This document shows, one piece after another, positions 9,058 to 17,691 of a DNA stretch of 64,000 nucleotides. The notes under the pieces were generated by a model. That model was not told where the DNA came from. It did no database searches and worked only from the letters and a program-made list of their open reading frames with translations. The stretch is from Pseudaeromonas paramecii (lineage in GTDB: Bacteria; Pseudomonadota; Gammaproteobacteria; Enterobacterales; Aeromonadaceae). A program made the position numbers and the translations under genes. The DNA lies in NCBI RefSeq assembly GCF_039540575.1, contig NZ_BAABFC010000014.1, positions 62,001-126,000 on the forward strand, given 5' to 3'. Numbering within the stretch: position 1 is the first letter of the stretch; each line of letters begins with the position of its first letter.

Positions 9058-9900
9058 ATGTGCAAACAGGCCATCCTGGCCCTGCTGCTGAGCCTCTGGC
9101 TGGGAACCGGCTGGGCCGGGCAGGGCTGTAATCAAACCCCCACTCAGGCAATTGACCTGGCTCAGGCCAGCCGGAGTGCCCTGCGGCTGTATGAACGGCT
9201 ACAGGCCAGCCCCTGGCAGGTGGTGTTACTGGCACGGGTGGGCTCGGATCTCTCCAAGTACGGTCTGCACTACAGTCATGTGGGGATCGCCCTGCGGGAC
9301 AGCCCCAAGGGCCCCTGGAGCGTGTTTCACCTGCTCAACGAGTGCGGTACCGACCACTCCAGCCTGTATGACGAAGGGCTGACCAACTTCTATCTGGATG
9401 ATCTGCGCAGCAACGACACCCTGATCCTGATCCCGGACAGCAACCTGCAACAGGCCATCATAGCGCAGGCCGCCACCCCCCAGCCGGCCAAGTTGCACGA
9501 GCCCCACTACAACATGATCGCCCGTCCCGGTTCGCTGCAGTTCCAGAACAGCAACCAATGGGTGCTGGAGTGGCTGGCCAGCCTGGATGGTGACGCACCG
9601 GCCATGAGCCGGGAAGCCGCCCGCGCACGCCCTCTCTACCAGGCCTTCACCCCCGATGTGATCGAAATAGACCGACTGACCCGCATGGGTGCCGGCCTGT
9701 TCAAGGCCAATGTGGACTTCCACGACCACCCCTTCGGCGATCGGGTCGCCGGGCGCTATCAGGTGGTGTCGGTGCGCAGCGTAGCCCGCACCCTGCTAAG
9801 TAGTGGGCATCTGACCGGACTGCTGGAGTACCGCAACGGCCGTTGGCAACCGCTAAAACAGCAGGCCAGCGAGCAGCAAGCGGCCATCGCCGGCTTGTAA
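9058..9900 (+). CDS. DUF2145-family secreted protein
   Basis: 280-residue protein with a signal peptide (about 1-20, cut near GWA|GQ), so probably periplasmic. It fits my memory of the uncharacterised DUF2145 family, thought to share the NlpC/P60-like papain fold. Visible landmarks are KYGLHYSHVGIALRD (candidate catalytic His near 74), NECGTDHSSLY near 94-104, and QFQNSNQWVLEWLA near 161-174. Where NlpC/P60-type enzymes often carry a Cys (N-C-x-x-[FW]) this protein has Ser at about 165. It follows the small secreted protein with a three-base gap and is ended by a strong hairpin terminator. Enzymatic activity is not established. Confidence 0.7.
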   Translation: MCKQAILALLLSLWLGTGWAGQGCNQTPTQAIDLAQASRSALRLYERLQASPWQVVLLARVGSDLSKYGLHYSHVGIALRDSPKGPWSVFHLLNECGTDHSSLYDEGLTNFYLDDLRSNDTLILIPDSNLQQAIIAQAATPQPAKLHEPHYNMIARPGSLQFQNSNQWVLEWLASLDGDAPAMSREAARARPLYQAFTPDVIEIDRLTRMGAGLFKANVDFHDHPFGDRVAGRYQVVSVRSVARTLLSSGHLTGLLEYRNGRWQPLKQQASEQQAAIAGL

Positions 9901-9905
9901 CCGCA

Positions 9906-9937
9906 TAAAAAAACGCGCCAGTTGGCGCGTTTTTTTA
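9906..9937. terminator. Bidirectional intrinsic terminator
   Basis: The hairpin aacgcgcca-gt-tggcgcgtt is flanked by an A-run on the left and a T-run on the right, so it can end transcription of the DUF2145 gene (+) and of the convergent acetyltransferase gene (-). Confidence 0.9.
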
Positions 9938-9954
9938 TGGCTGACACTGGTCAC

Positions 9955-10440
9955 TCAAGCCAGCTTCTTCTGCCAGAACAAGGCCTGGCCCATGGCCGGA
10001 TCCAGTTCATAACCCGCATAACCCGCCCGCCGATAGGCCCCCTGGGCACGCGCATTACCGGAGAGCACCTCCAGGGTCAACTTGCAGCAGCCGAGCCGCT
10101 GGGCCTGAGCCTCCACCTCTGCCAGCATGGTCTGGATCAGACCCTGACCACGAAATGCCGGCAACACCACCACATCGTGCAGGTTAAGCAGCGGCCGCGC
10201 CTGGAAGCTGGAGAAGCCCTCCATGCAGTTAATGAGTCCAGCCGGCACCCCGTCCACATAGGCCAACAGGCTGTGGGCGTAAGACAGTTTGGCCAGACGG
10301 GACGGCAGGTGGGTCTTCACCTCCTCGCTCAGGGGCTCGCCGCCGCCGGCTTCCTCCCGGGCATAGGCGTCCAGCAAGGCTACCAACTGGGCGGCCTGCT
10401 CCGGCTGGTTGAAATCGACCCAGACAAGCTCGATTGACAT
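9955..10440 (-). CDS. GNAT-family N-acetyltransferase
   Basis: 161-residue acetyl-CoA-dependent acyltransferase of the GNAT fold. The acetyl-CoA-binding motif A is visible as LHDVVVLPAFRGQGLIQTML (R-G-Q-G-L near 96-100), followed by the usual GNARAQGAYRRAGY motif near 128-141. TTAAGGAGA sits just before the ATG. The substrate (small molecule or protein) cannot be told. It is a single gene facing the DUF2145 gene across a shared terminator. Confidence 0.85.
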   Translation of the reverse strand: MSIELVWVDFNQPEQAAQLVALLDAYAREEAGGGEPLSEEVKTHLPSRLAKLSYAHSLLAYVDGVPAGLINCMEGFSSFQARPLLNLHDVVVLPAFRGQGLIQTMLAEVEAQAQRLGCCKLTLEVLSGNARAQGAYRRAGYAGYELDPAMGQALFWQKKLA

Positions 10441-10500
10441 AGCATCTCCTTAAGGCAATGAACCTAGACCCTACCCCAAGGTCAGGGCACAGGACAAGCC

Positions 10501-11352
10501 TCAGGTGGATCGACGAACAAACCAGCGGCGCAGCCAATGCCGTCGGCGAGCGGTGGGCTGGCTGGGCTGGGGAGCCGGTGGCGGCAACAGGGCCACCGGC
10601 TCTTCATGCCATTGAATGAGGTGAGGATCAAAGCCCCGCTCCAGCACGGGTTTGACCACCTGGAAGTAGGGCGAGAGATCGAAGTCCCGCGGCGCATACA
10701 GGCTGTGATGGCGGATGCGGAAATACTGCCGATAACAGCGAGGACAATCGGGCTCTTCCGAGCGGGTCAGCAACCGCTCCGGCAGTATGGGGTAGTGGAT
10801 ATGGGCAAACGCTTGGGCAATCAGGGAGGAGCAGATGGCGCGGGTGGGGTCGCCGCTACCGATAAAGAGCAGCTGACGGCGCCAGCGGCTGGGCACCGGC
10901 GGCGTAGGCACCAGGTAACGCAGCAGGTCGATGATGTTTTTCAGATCGTATTTGCCGCCCAGCTGGGAGATGGCGTAGCCGATAAGTCGGTTGATCTCCG
11001 CCTCCGAGATACCCACCGGCCGGCAGATACGGGTATGGTCGTCGGCATACAGGCTCAAGGGGACGGCCCGCACCCCCTCCAGCACATCCGCCTCAATTAA
11101 CACCAGGGGTTCATCGCCGAAATTGGGCGCCCCCAGCGAGTCGCCGATGTAGAGGGCGGCGTGGGACCAGGTGGACTGGGTCAGGTACTTGATGGCAGTA
11201 CCAAACCGGCTGGTGCCCTCCACCAGCAATATGTCACCCTTGCGCAGGGTGGCCGCCAGCACCTCGGGGGGCAGGGTCGCCATGGAACCTTCCCCCGGAT
11301 TGGGTTTGGCCAGATATCGGGCTAACCGTTCACCGATCCACTCAAGCAACAT
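10501..11352 (-). CDS. Permuted papain-like (YaeF/YiiX, C92-type) hydrolase
   Basis: 283-residue protein with the circularly permuted NlpC/P60 pattern. It has GDILLVEG near 39-46, then STWSHAALYIG with the candidate catalytic His near 64, an acidic LVLIEADVLEGV stretch near 84-95, and RAICSSLIAQAF with the candidate nucleophile Cys near 174. The C-terminus is proline-rich and ends in a strongly basic tail (ARRRHWLRRWFVRR). No signal peptide is evident. GGGAGG precedes the ATG. Relatives are thought to be amidases or peptidases acting on lipid- or wall-linked substrates; the substrate here is unknown. Confidence 0.75.
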   Translation of the reverse strand: MLLEWIGERLARYLAKPNPGEGSMATLPPEVLAATLRKGDILLVEGTSRFGTAIKYLTQSTWSHAALYIGDSLGAPNFGDEPLVLIEADVLEGVRAVPLSLYADDHTRICRPVGISEAEINRLIGYAISQLGGKYDLKNIIDLLRYLVPTPPVPSRWRRQLLFIGSGDPTRAICSSLIAQAFAHIHYPILPERLLTRSEEPDCPRCYRQYFRIRHHSLYAPRDFDLSPYFQVVKPVLERGFDPHLIQWHEEPVALLPPPAPQPSQPTARRRHWLRRWFVRRST

Positions 11353-11527
11353 GCTGTCCTCCCGGTGCGCTTGGGAGTGCGGTCACAGACGCCGGGGCAT
11401 CCTTCTCCTAGTGTAGCCAGCCAAGACGAGGCCGGCAGGTATCACAGCTAAAGGATTGATCTGTCGAGCGGCTCTGCCACAATGAGCCGGAGCCATGGCA
11501 TCCGAATTCCCATCTGTTGGAGGTGAA

Positions 11528-13252
11528 ATGATCGAGTCTCCGCCCGTGCGTCATCTGGGGCATAACTTCTGGCGGCTGCTCAAGCCATTCTGGTGCTCAG
11601 CCGAGGCCTGGAAAGGTTGGGGCCTACTGGCGCTGGTGCTGGTATTGACGGGCACCCTCATCTATATCCAAAAACTGCTCAACACCTGGAACAACGCCTT
11701 CTATAACGCCTTGCAGGATCTGGACTTTGCCGCCTTTAAGCACCAGCTGCTGATCTTCTGCGGTCTGGCGGCGGCCTACATTCTAGTGGCGGTGTACAAC
11801 TTCTACTTCCGCCAGATGCTGGAGATTGTCTGGCGCCGTTGGATGACCAAGGCGTTGATGCAGGAGTGGCTCGCCAAGGGCAACTTCTACCGGTTGCAGC
11901 TCACCGACCGGCGCACCGATAACCCGGATCAGCGGATCGCCGAGGACGTGTCGGAGTTTGTTTCCTCCACCCTCAAGCTGTTCCTGGATACCCTGGCGGA
12001 TATTGCCCGCACCATCACCTTCCTCGGCATCCTCTGGGCCCTCTCGACGCCGCTGCGCATGGAGCTGGCCGGCGTGGATCTCAATCTGCCGCAGGGTTAC
12101 ATGGTGTGGTTCGCCCTGGTGTATGCCGTGCTGGGCACGGCGCTGACCTTCCTGATCGGTCGCCCCCTGGTGCGACTCAACTTCAACCAGCAGCGCTTCG
12201 AGGCGGATTTTCGTTTCTCCCTGGTGCGGCTGCGGGAGAACGCCGAGTCGGTGGCCCTGTATCGCGGCCACGACGAGGAAGGCAAGCTGCTGACCGGCCG
12301 CTTCGGCGCCGTGGTGGACAACTTCTTCCGCCTGATGAAGCGCCAGAAGCTACTGGGCTTCTTCACCAGTGGCTACGGCCAGATCGCCATCATCTTCCCC
12401 TTCGTGGTCTCGGCCCCCAGCTACTTTGCCAAGCAGATCCAGCTGGGCGGCATGATGCAGATCGCCTCCGCCTTCGGGACAGTGCAGGGCTCACTCTCCA
12501 CCCTGATCGATAACTTCACCGTGCTGGCCCGCTGGAAATCGGTGGTGGATCGTCTGGCCACCTTCCAGATGGGGCTGGATCATGTGGACACCCTGCCCCG
12601 GGTGCAGGCCACCGAGGAAGGGGATAGCCTGAGCCTGCACGATGTCGCCGTGCACCATCCGGCCGGAGGCATCCTCTACCCCCCCAGCAGCTGGCAGCTG
12701 GCTCCCGGCCAGGCACTGCTGATCCAGGGCCCCTCCGGCTGCGGCAAGTCCACCCTGTTGCGGGCCATCGCCGGGATCTGGCCCTATGCCAAGGGGCAGG
12801 TGAGCTTCCCTGCCGAGGGCGGCACCCTGTTCCTGGCTCAGCGTCCCTATCTACCGCTGGGCACCCTGCGCCAGGCCATCTGCTATCCGGCCGCCCCCCT
12901 GGACAATGACGTCATACTGCCGGTGCTGGAGGAGGTGGGGCTGTCCCACCTGATCCCTCGGCTGGACGAAGAGGAACGCAACTGGGGACAGATCCTGAGC
13001 GTGGGCGAACAGCAGCGGGTCGCCTTTGCCCGAGTCTTGCTGCTCAAGCCCGCCCTGCTGTTCATGGATGAAGCCAGCTCAGCCCTCGACGAAGCCTGTG
13101 AGGCCAGACTGTATGGCCTGCTGCGCAGCCGTCTGCCTCACATGGTGCTGGTGAGTGTCGGGCACCGCAGCACCCTCACCCCCTTCCACAGTCACCGGCT
13201 GGCCTGGCAGTCGGAAGGTGACTGGCAGTTGGCGCCCCTGCCGCCCCACTGA
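11528..13252 (+). CDS. SbmA/BacA-like ABC transporter (fused membrane and ATPase domains)
   Basis: 574-residue half transporter, with a membrane domain of about six helices (residues 20-350) followed by an ATPase. Walker A is GPSGCGKSTLL, the signature is LSVGEQQR (a variant of LSGGQ), and Walker B is ALLFMDEASSALD. The domain order and the NTWNNAFYNALQDLDF segment near the N-terminus match the ABC_membrane_2 group that includes E. coli YddA and the BacA/SbmA peptide and vitamin importers. I chose the ATG at 11528 because GGAGGTGA lies just upstream. The transported molecule is not known. A hairpin terminator follows. Confidence 0.85.
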   Translation: MIESPPVRHLGHNFWRLLKPFWCSAEAWKGWGLLALVLVLTGTLIYIQKLLNTWNNAFYNALQDLDFAAFKHQLLIFCGLAAAYILVAVYNFYFRQMLEIVWRRWMTKALMQEWLAKGNFYRLQLTDRRTDNPDQRIAEDVSEFVSSTLKLFLDTLADIARTITFLGILWALSTPLRMELAGVDLNLPQGYMVWFALVYAVLGTALTFLIGRPLVRLNFNQQRFEADFRFSLVRLRENAESVALYRGHDEEGKLLTGRFGAVVDNFFRLMKRQKLLGFFTSGYGQIAIIFPFVVSAPSYFAKQIQLGGMMQIASAFGTVQGSLSTLIDNFTVLARWKSVVDRLATFQMGLDHVDTLPRVQATEEGDSLSLHDVAVHHPAGGILYPPSSWQLAPGQALLIQGPSGCGKSTLLRAIAGIWPYAKGQVSFPAEGGTLFLAQRPYLPLGTLRQAICYPAAPLDNDVILPVLEEVGLSHLIPRLDEEERNWGQILSVGEQQRVAFARVLLLKPALLFMDEASSALDEACEARLYGLLRSRLPHMVLVSVGHRSTLTPFHSHRLAWQSEGDWQLAPLPPH

Positions 13253-13256
13253 CGAT

Positions 13257-13283
13257 AAGGCCAGGGCTTCCCTGGCCTTTCTT
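13257..13283 (+). terminator. Intrinsic terminator after the ABC transporter
   Basis: aaggccaggg-ctt-ccctggcctt forms a 10-bp stem with a three-base loop, followed by a short T-rich tract, five bases after the transporter stop codon. Confidence 0.8.
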
Positions 13284-13396
13284 CATTGCCGGGCTGAAAG
13301 CGCTGCCAATCACGCTTGGCTCCCCCTCCTTGTGAAAGGATCACATTTCCTGGCTTACCTTTACTTTTTGCGCATTTTTTCGCCTAAAGTGGGCTC

Positions 13397-13454
13397 GCCT
13401 GTCAGCCATGACAGGCACAGATAACAAGCGTCGGCGGCCGAGGGCCGACCGCCG
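13397..13454 (+). promoter_or_regulatory. Two hairpins in the leader of the large amylase gene
   Basis: Hairpin 1 is GCCTGTCA-gcca-TGACAGGC (13397-13416), a perfect 8-bp stem. Downstream, 13430-13454 can fold in two competing ways: GTCGGC with GCCGAC, or CGGCGG with CCGCCG. Both lie between a plausible promoter region and the ribosome site at about 13473. They could stabilise the messenger or control its elongation. No T-run follows either. Confidence 0.4.
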
Positions 13455-13484
13455 TGATACCGAAACAACATATAGGAACCAACA

Positions 13485-16400
13485 ATGAAAAAATGGATAC
13501 TGACCGCGAGTCTGGTGGGCTTAGCCTTACCCGTCTCGGCCGACTGGTATTTCCGTGGCACCCCCAATAGCTGGGCTGCCACGGCACTCACTCTGCAGTC
13601 CGGCACCACCTACACCAGTTGCCAAAGCTTCACCAGTGGTGACAGCACTGGCGGCCCTCGCTTCAAGATTGACCGCACTGGCAACTGGAGCGAGAGCTAC
13701 CCCACCGCCGACTACACCGTCAGCGCCAACACCAGCTACCTCATCAGCTTCGACAGCAGCACTAAGGCCATCAGTGCCAGTGCCGTCAGCAGCTGTGACG
13801 AAGAGGCAGGTTATCTGCATAACCTGAGTCAGCTGTACATCCGCGGCACCTTCAACAGCTGGGCCACCACCGCCATGACGCTGGTGGAAGACCATGTCTG
13901 GCAAGCCGACATCTACCTGGATGGTCAGGCCAGCCAACGTCTCAAGTTTGACGTAAACGGCGACTGGGCCACCAACTATGGGGATACCGGCGCCGATGGC
14001 GTGCTGGACAAGAGCGGCTCCGATATTTACGTGACCGGTACCGGCAACTACCGGGTCACGGTCAACGATACCAGCTTCAGCTACAGCATCACCGCGCTGG
14101 GCGGTAGTAATCAGGCCCCCCAGGCGGTGATCAGCCCCAGTGGCACCGTCAAGCTGACCACAGGCGATAGTGTCACCTTGAGCGCGAGCGGCTCTACCGA
14201 TGCCGACGGTTACATCGCCAGCTACAGCTGGAGCACGGGTGCCACCGGTGAAAGCCTCACCCTGCAACCCGCCGCCGGCACCCAGACCATCACCCTGACG
14301 GTGACGGACGATCAGGGCGCCACCAGCACCAGTGCCGTCACCCTGGTGGTGAGCGATGCCACCACCGACATCTGGTACTTCCGCGGCACCCCCAATAACT
14401 GGGCCAGTACCGCCATGAGCAGTGATGATGGCGTGGTATTCTGTACCCGTCAGACCTTCGGCAGCAGCAACCCTCGCTTCAAGATCGACCACTATGGTGA
14501 CTGGACCCAGAGCTATCCCAGCACCGATTACCTTGTCAGCGCCGACACCACCTATGACATCTGCTTCGACGCCTCCGACAAGAGCCTGGATGTGACCGAA
14601 GTGGCCGGTGTTGACAGCAAAGCCCCCACTGTCACCGCCAGCCCGGCAGCGGGCAGCTACGAAAGCAGCCAGACCATCACCTTGTCCGTCTCCGACAATC
14701 AGGACACCAACCCCACAGTGTACGTCACCACGGACGGCTCCACCCCCACCACCGCCTCCACCCTGTACAGTGGCCAGAGCTTCACCGCCACCGATGTGGG
14801 TTCAGGGACGGATCTGGTGATCAAGACCCTGGCCGTAGACGCCACCGGCAACAGCCAGGTACAGACCTTCAGCTATCAGATCGGCGAGCTGCCTGTCAGC
14901 GGTGACTTCCGCTCAGAAAGCATCTACTTCCTGATGACCACCCGCTTCTATGACGGCGACACCAGCAACAACTACTACAACCGGGATCGCGTCAAGGCAG
15001 GCGATCCGCACTGGCGGGGCGACTTCAAGGGCCTGATCGAGCAGCTGGATTACATCAAGGATCTGGGCTTCACCGCCATCTGGGTGACCCCGCCGGTGGA
15101 GAACCGTTCCGGACTCGACTACCACGGTTACCATGCCTATGACTTCTACAAGGTGGATCCCCGCCTGGAATCTGAAGGTGGTACCTACCAGGACTTCATC
15201 AACGCCGCTCATGCCAAGGGGCTCAAGGTCATTCAGGACGTGGTGGTCAACCACTCCAGTCAATATGGCCTGCGGGGCAAGGTGTGGATCAACCACCTGC
15301 CCATCAAGTACTACGTCCCGACCGGCTCCAGCCAGGGTCTTGTCGACAACGGTCCCTACCAGGGCAACCTGGGCGACTACGTCAGCCAATACCGCTGTGA
15401 CGATGACAACCCGGTGGCACCGGACTGGTATCGCGCCAAGTGCGACTCTGATCCCGAGGGCCTAGTCTCCTTCACCGATCCCAAGAGTGGCGCCACAGTG
15501 CCCGCAGCAGGCTACGATGCCAACCGCTTCTTTGGCATTGACGCCACGGCGCTGGACAGCCAGTGGTACCACTTGGATGGCTTCATGTCCGGCGGTGACT
15601 GGGAAAGCCCCACCTCACTGCAGAACAAGCACATGGCCGGCGACTGTATCGACCTGGCCACCGGCAACCAGAACGTGAAGGACTACATCAACGGCGCCAT
15701 TCACATGTATCTGGACATGGGTGTCGACGCCATCCGTCTGGATACCATCAAGCATGTGGAGCGGGATGAGCTGTTGACCTATGTTCACGATTGGCAGAGC
15801 TACAAGCCGGGCCTGTTCGTGTTCGGTGAGAACCTGGTCAAAGGCACTGGCTGGGGCTCCGAGCTGGCCAACGACAACGCCTCGGCGGTGATCCGTCCCT
15901 GGTGGTATACCCGTACCACCGCCAATCCGGCTGACCCCACCGCCGGTGGTGATTCAGGCCTGTCGGTGCTGGACTTCTCCTTGTTCTCCACCTTCCGCGA
16001 CAACATCCGCAACGGCAACTTCGGCGGTATCGGCGGCATCTTCAGCATGGACTGGGTCTATGGTGATGCCACCAAGCTGGTGACCTTCTTCCAGAACCAC
16101 GATGTGGGCCCGGATAACGACTTCAAATACCGTTACGGCGGTGCAGAAGCCAATGCGGCCATGGTCTACAACCTGTTGTGGACCGCCCGGGGCATACCGA
16201 CCCTCTACTACGGTGAGGAAGTGATGTTCCAGGCCGGCCTGCCGCAAGATGTCACCGGCAGCACGGATACCCTGGATCAGACCGGTCGGGCCTACTATGG
16301 GGATGTCTTGGATAATACCAGCACGCCCAGCAAGCCCCTCTACCAGCACATCAAGCGTCTGAACCAGATCCGCAAGGCCATCCCGGCCCTGCAGAAGGCA

Positions 16401-16676
16401 GCCATGAGTCAAGTGAACGAATGGGGCGCCGGCATCAGCTATGTGCGGGATCTCTCCAGCGAAGGGAGCTATGCGGTGGTGGGCCTGGCGGCCAGCAGCC
16501 AGCAGAGCGTCACCGTCTCCGGCGTACAAAACGGCACCTACCTGGATGCCGTCACCGGCAGCAGCCTGACGGTCACAGGTGGCAGCATGACCTTCAGCGT
16601 ACCGGCCTATTCCGCCCGTATCTGGGTACTGAACGGCCCGGGCAAGATCGGCAGCGACGGCACCTACCTCAAGTAA
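13485..16676 (+). CDS. Secreted multi-domain alpha-amylase (GH13) with N-terminal binding modules
   Basis: 1063-residue secreted amylase that hydrolyses alpha-1,4-glucan outside the cytoplasm. A signal peptide (1-19, cut after VSA) is followed by a module repeated three times (about 20-105, 117-205, 296-372) with the start pattern YFRGTPNSWA or YIRGTFNSWA. A PKD-like domain (about 210-290) sits between repeats 2 and 3. A chitobiase-C-terminal-like domain (about 378-467, with VYVTTDGSTPT) precedes the catalytic barrel. GH13 regions: DVVVNH near 585-590, DAIRLDTIKH with nucleophile Asp near 753, FGENL with Glu near 782, and FFQNHD with Asp near 873. TATAGGAA precedes the ATG. The repeats are probably starch-binding but I cannot assign a family. 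Confidence 0.92.
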   Translation: MKKWILTASLVGLALPVSADWYFRGTPNSWAATALTLQSGTTYTSCQSFTSGDSTGGPRFKIDRTGNWSESYPTADYTVSANTSYLISFDSSTKAISASAVSSCDEEAGYLHNLSQLYIRGTFNSWATTAMTLVEDHVWQADIYLDGQASQRLKFDVNGDWATNYGDTGADGVLDKSGSDIYVTGTGNYRVTVNDTSFSYSITALGGSNQAPQAVISPSGTVKLTTGDSVTLSASGSTDADGYIASYSWSTGATGESLTLQPAAGTQTITLTVTDDQGATSTSAVTLVVSDATTDIWYFRGTPNNWASTAMSSDDGVVFCTRQTFGSSNPRFKIDHYGDWTQSYPSTDYLVSADTTYDICFDASDKSLDVTEVAGVDSKAPTVTASPAAGSYESSQTITLSVSDNQDTNPTVYVTTDGSTPTTASTLYSGQSFTATDVGSGTDLVIKTLAVDATGNSQVQTFSYQIGELPVSGDFRSESIYFLMTTRFYDGDTSNNYYNRDRVKAGDPHWRGDFKGLIEQLDYIKDLGFTAIWVTPPVENRSGLDYHGYHAYDFYKVDPRLESEGGTYQDFINAAHAKGLKVIQDVVVNHSSQYGLRGKVWINHLPIKYYVPTGSSQGLVDNGPYQGNLGDYVSQYRCDDDNPVAPDWYRAKCDSDPEGLVSFTDPKSGATVPAAGYDANRFFGIDATALDSQWYHLDGFMSGGDWESPTSLQNKHMAGDCIDLATGNQNVKDYINGAIHMYLDMGVDAIRLDTIKHVERDELLTYVHDWQSYKPGLFVFGENLVKGTGWGSELANDNASAVIRPWWYTRTTANPADPTAGGDSGLSVLDFSLFSTFRDNIRNGNFGGIGGIFSMDWVYGDATKLVTFFQNHDVGPDNDFKYRYGGAEANAAMVYNLLWTARGIPTLYYGEEVMFQAGLPQDVTGSTDTLDQTGRAYYGDVLDNTSTPSKPLYQHIKRLNQIRKAIPALQKAAMSQVNEWGAGISYVRDLSSEGSYAVVGLAASSQQSVTVSGVQNGTYLDAVTGSSLTVTGGSMTFSVPAYSARIWVLNGPGKIGSDGTYLK

Positions 16677-16698
16677 GCTTACCGCTGCTCGCTAAACC

Positions 16699-16728
16699 AA
16701 ACGCCGCATGGTTATGCGGCGTTTTTTT
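16699..16728. terminator. Intrinsic terminator after the large amylase gene
   Basis: aacgccgcat-ggtt-atgcggcgtt (10-bp stem) is followed by a T-run on the + strand. It ends the amylase transcript and lies just beyond the 3' end of the convergent binding-protein gene. Confidence 0.9.
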
Positions 16729-16732
16729 ATGC

Positions 16733-17620
16733 TCAAGGGGCGGCCCGCGCGGCCCCCCCATCATGCCAGAGAGTCGGATCCGACAAGGGCGTCAAGGGTG
16801 GCAACAGCGGGTTTTGCAGCACTACCTTGACCCGCTGCTCCAGCTTGGCCCGCGCCAGCGCCTCCTGGTGAGCCGGGTAGCCATACAACAGACGGTCGAA
16901 AGAGCCATCGGTCAGCGCGGCCCGTAAGCCACGCTCCAGGCGCTCCGCCAGGGCGTGATTCTCTTGATTGACGAAGAAATAGATGGCCGTGGGATAGATG
17001 AGCACAAAGCGGCTGTCCACCACGCTGTTCTGCAGATGCTGACTGTCAATCTCCCCCCACGCTTCGAGGATACCCCGGGGAAAACAGTCAATCATGCCGC
17101 GATCCAGCATGGTGAAGATGCGCAGGTAGTTAGCTACCCCCCGCACTTGGAAGCCGTTAAACGCCAAGATGTCCAGATCCGGCCAGTCGTGCCCCTGATA
17201 GCAGGTGACCTCCTTGAGGTTCTCCTCATCCATGCCCTCAAAGATGGCACTGTCCTCCCGGTTGATGAGGATCACCCGATAACCCAGCAAGCCTTTCATC
17301 AGGGGGATACGGACGGGTAAATAGGCATGCTCGCGCTCCCTTGACGTCATGGACCACATGACATCCAGCTGCTTATTGCCCAACAGGCGAAACGCCCGAC
17401 TCTGCTGGGCCACGTTGGCCAGGGGCTGCAAGCGGTAGGGCCCCTCTTCGGCCACCGTATGATCCAGGGCCAGCTGCAGCAGGGCGAGAAAATAGGGATG
17501 CCGGGCATCGCTCTTGAATTCCGGTGGCGGATAGGTGAGTACCAGCTCGCCGGCTTGCAGGGGCGTCATCCATAGCGATGTCAGACCAAGGAGCCACAAC
17601 ATCAGAATTCGTCGTCCCAT
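16733..17620 (-). CDS. Periplasmic solute-binding-like protein
   Basis: 295-residue protein with a signal peptide (hydrophobic 5-17, cut near LQA|GE at about 22) and a two-lobed extracellular solute-binding pattern similar to amino-acid-type binding proteins. Examples are GNKQLDVMWSMTSRERE near 81-97 and YRVILINRED. AGGAGGTG seven bases upstream fixes the ATG at 17620; the frame is open 45 bases further. There are no permease or ATPase genes beside it, so it is an orphan. It could work with a remote transporter or as a sensor component. The ligand is unknown. Confidence 0.7.
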   Translation of the reverse strand: MGRRILMLWLLGLTSLWMTPLQAGELVLTYPPPEFKSDARHPYFLALLQLALDHTVAEEGPYRLQPLANVAQQSRAFRLLGNKQLDVMWSMTSREREHAYLPVRIPLMKGLLGYRVILINREDSAIFEGMDEENLKEVTCYQGHDWPDLDILAFNGFQVRGVANYLRIFTMLDRGMIDCFPRGILEAWGEIDSQHLQNSVVDSRFVLIYPTAIYFFVNQENHALAERLERGLRAALTDGSFDRLLYGYPAHQEALARAKLEQRVKVVLQNPLLPPLTPLSDPTLWHDGGAARAAP

Positions 17621-17691
17621 GCGCCACCTCCTGACCATCCGCCTGCTCTTGAGTCTAGTCAGCAATGGTCAAAGCGACAGCGGGATCTGAC

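Noticed and set aside
13329..13343. CRP-like TGTGA-AAGGA-TCACA upstream of the large amylase gene
   Set aside because: Both half-sites are perfect but the spacer is five instead of six bases, so it does not fit the CRP pattern; kept only as a remark.
13290..13484. Search for MalT boxes before the large amylase gene
   Set aside because: No GGGGA(T/G)GAGG-type motif on either strand; the CTCCCCCTCC stretch does not fit the consensus.
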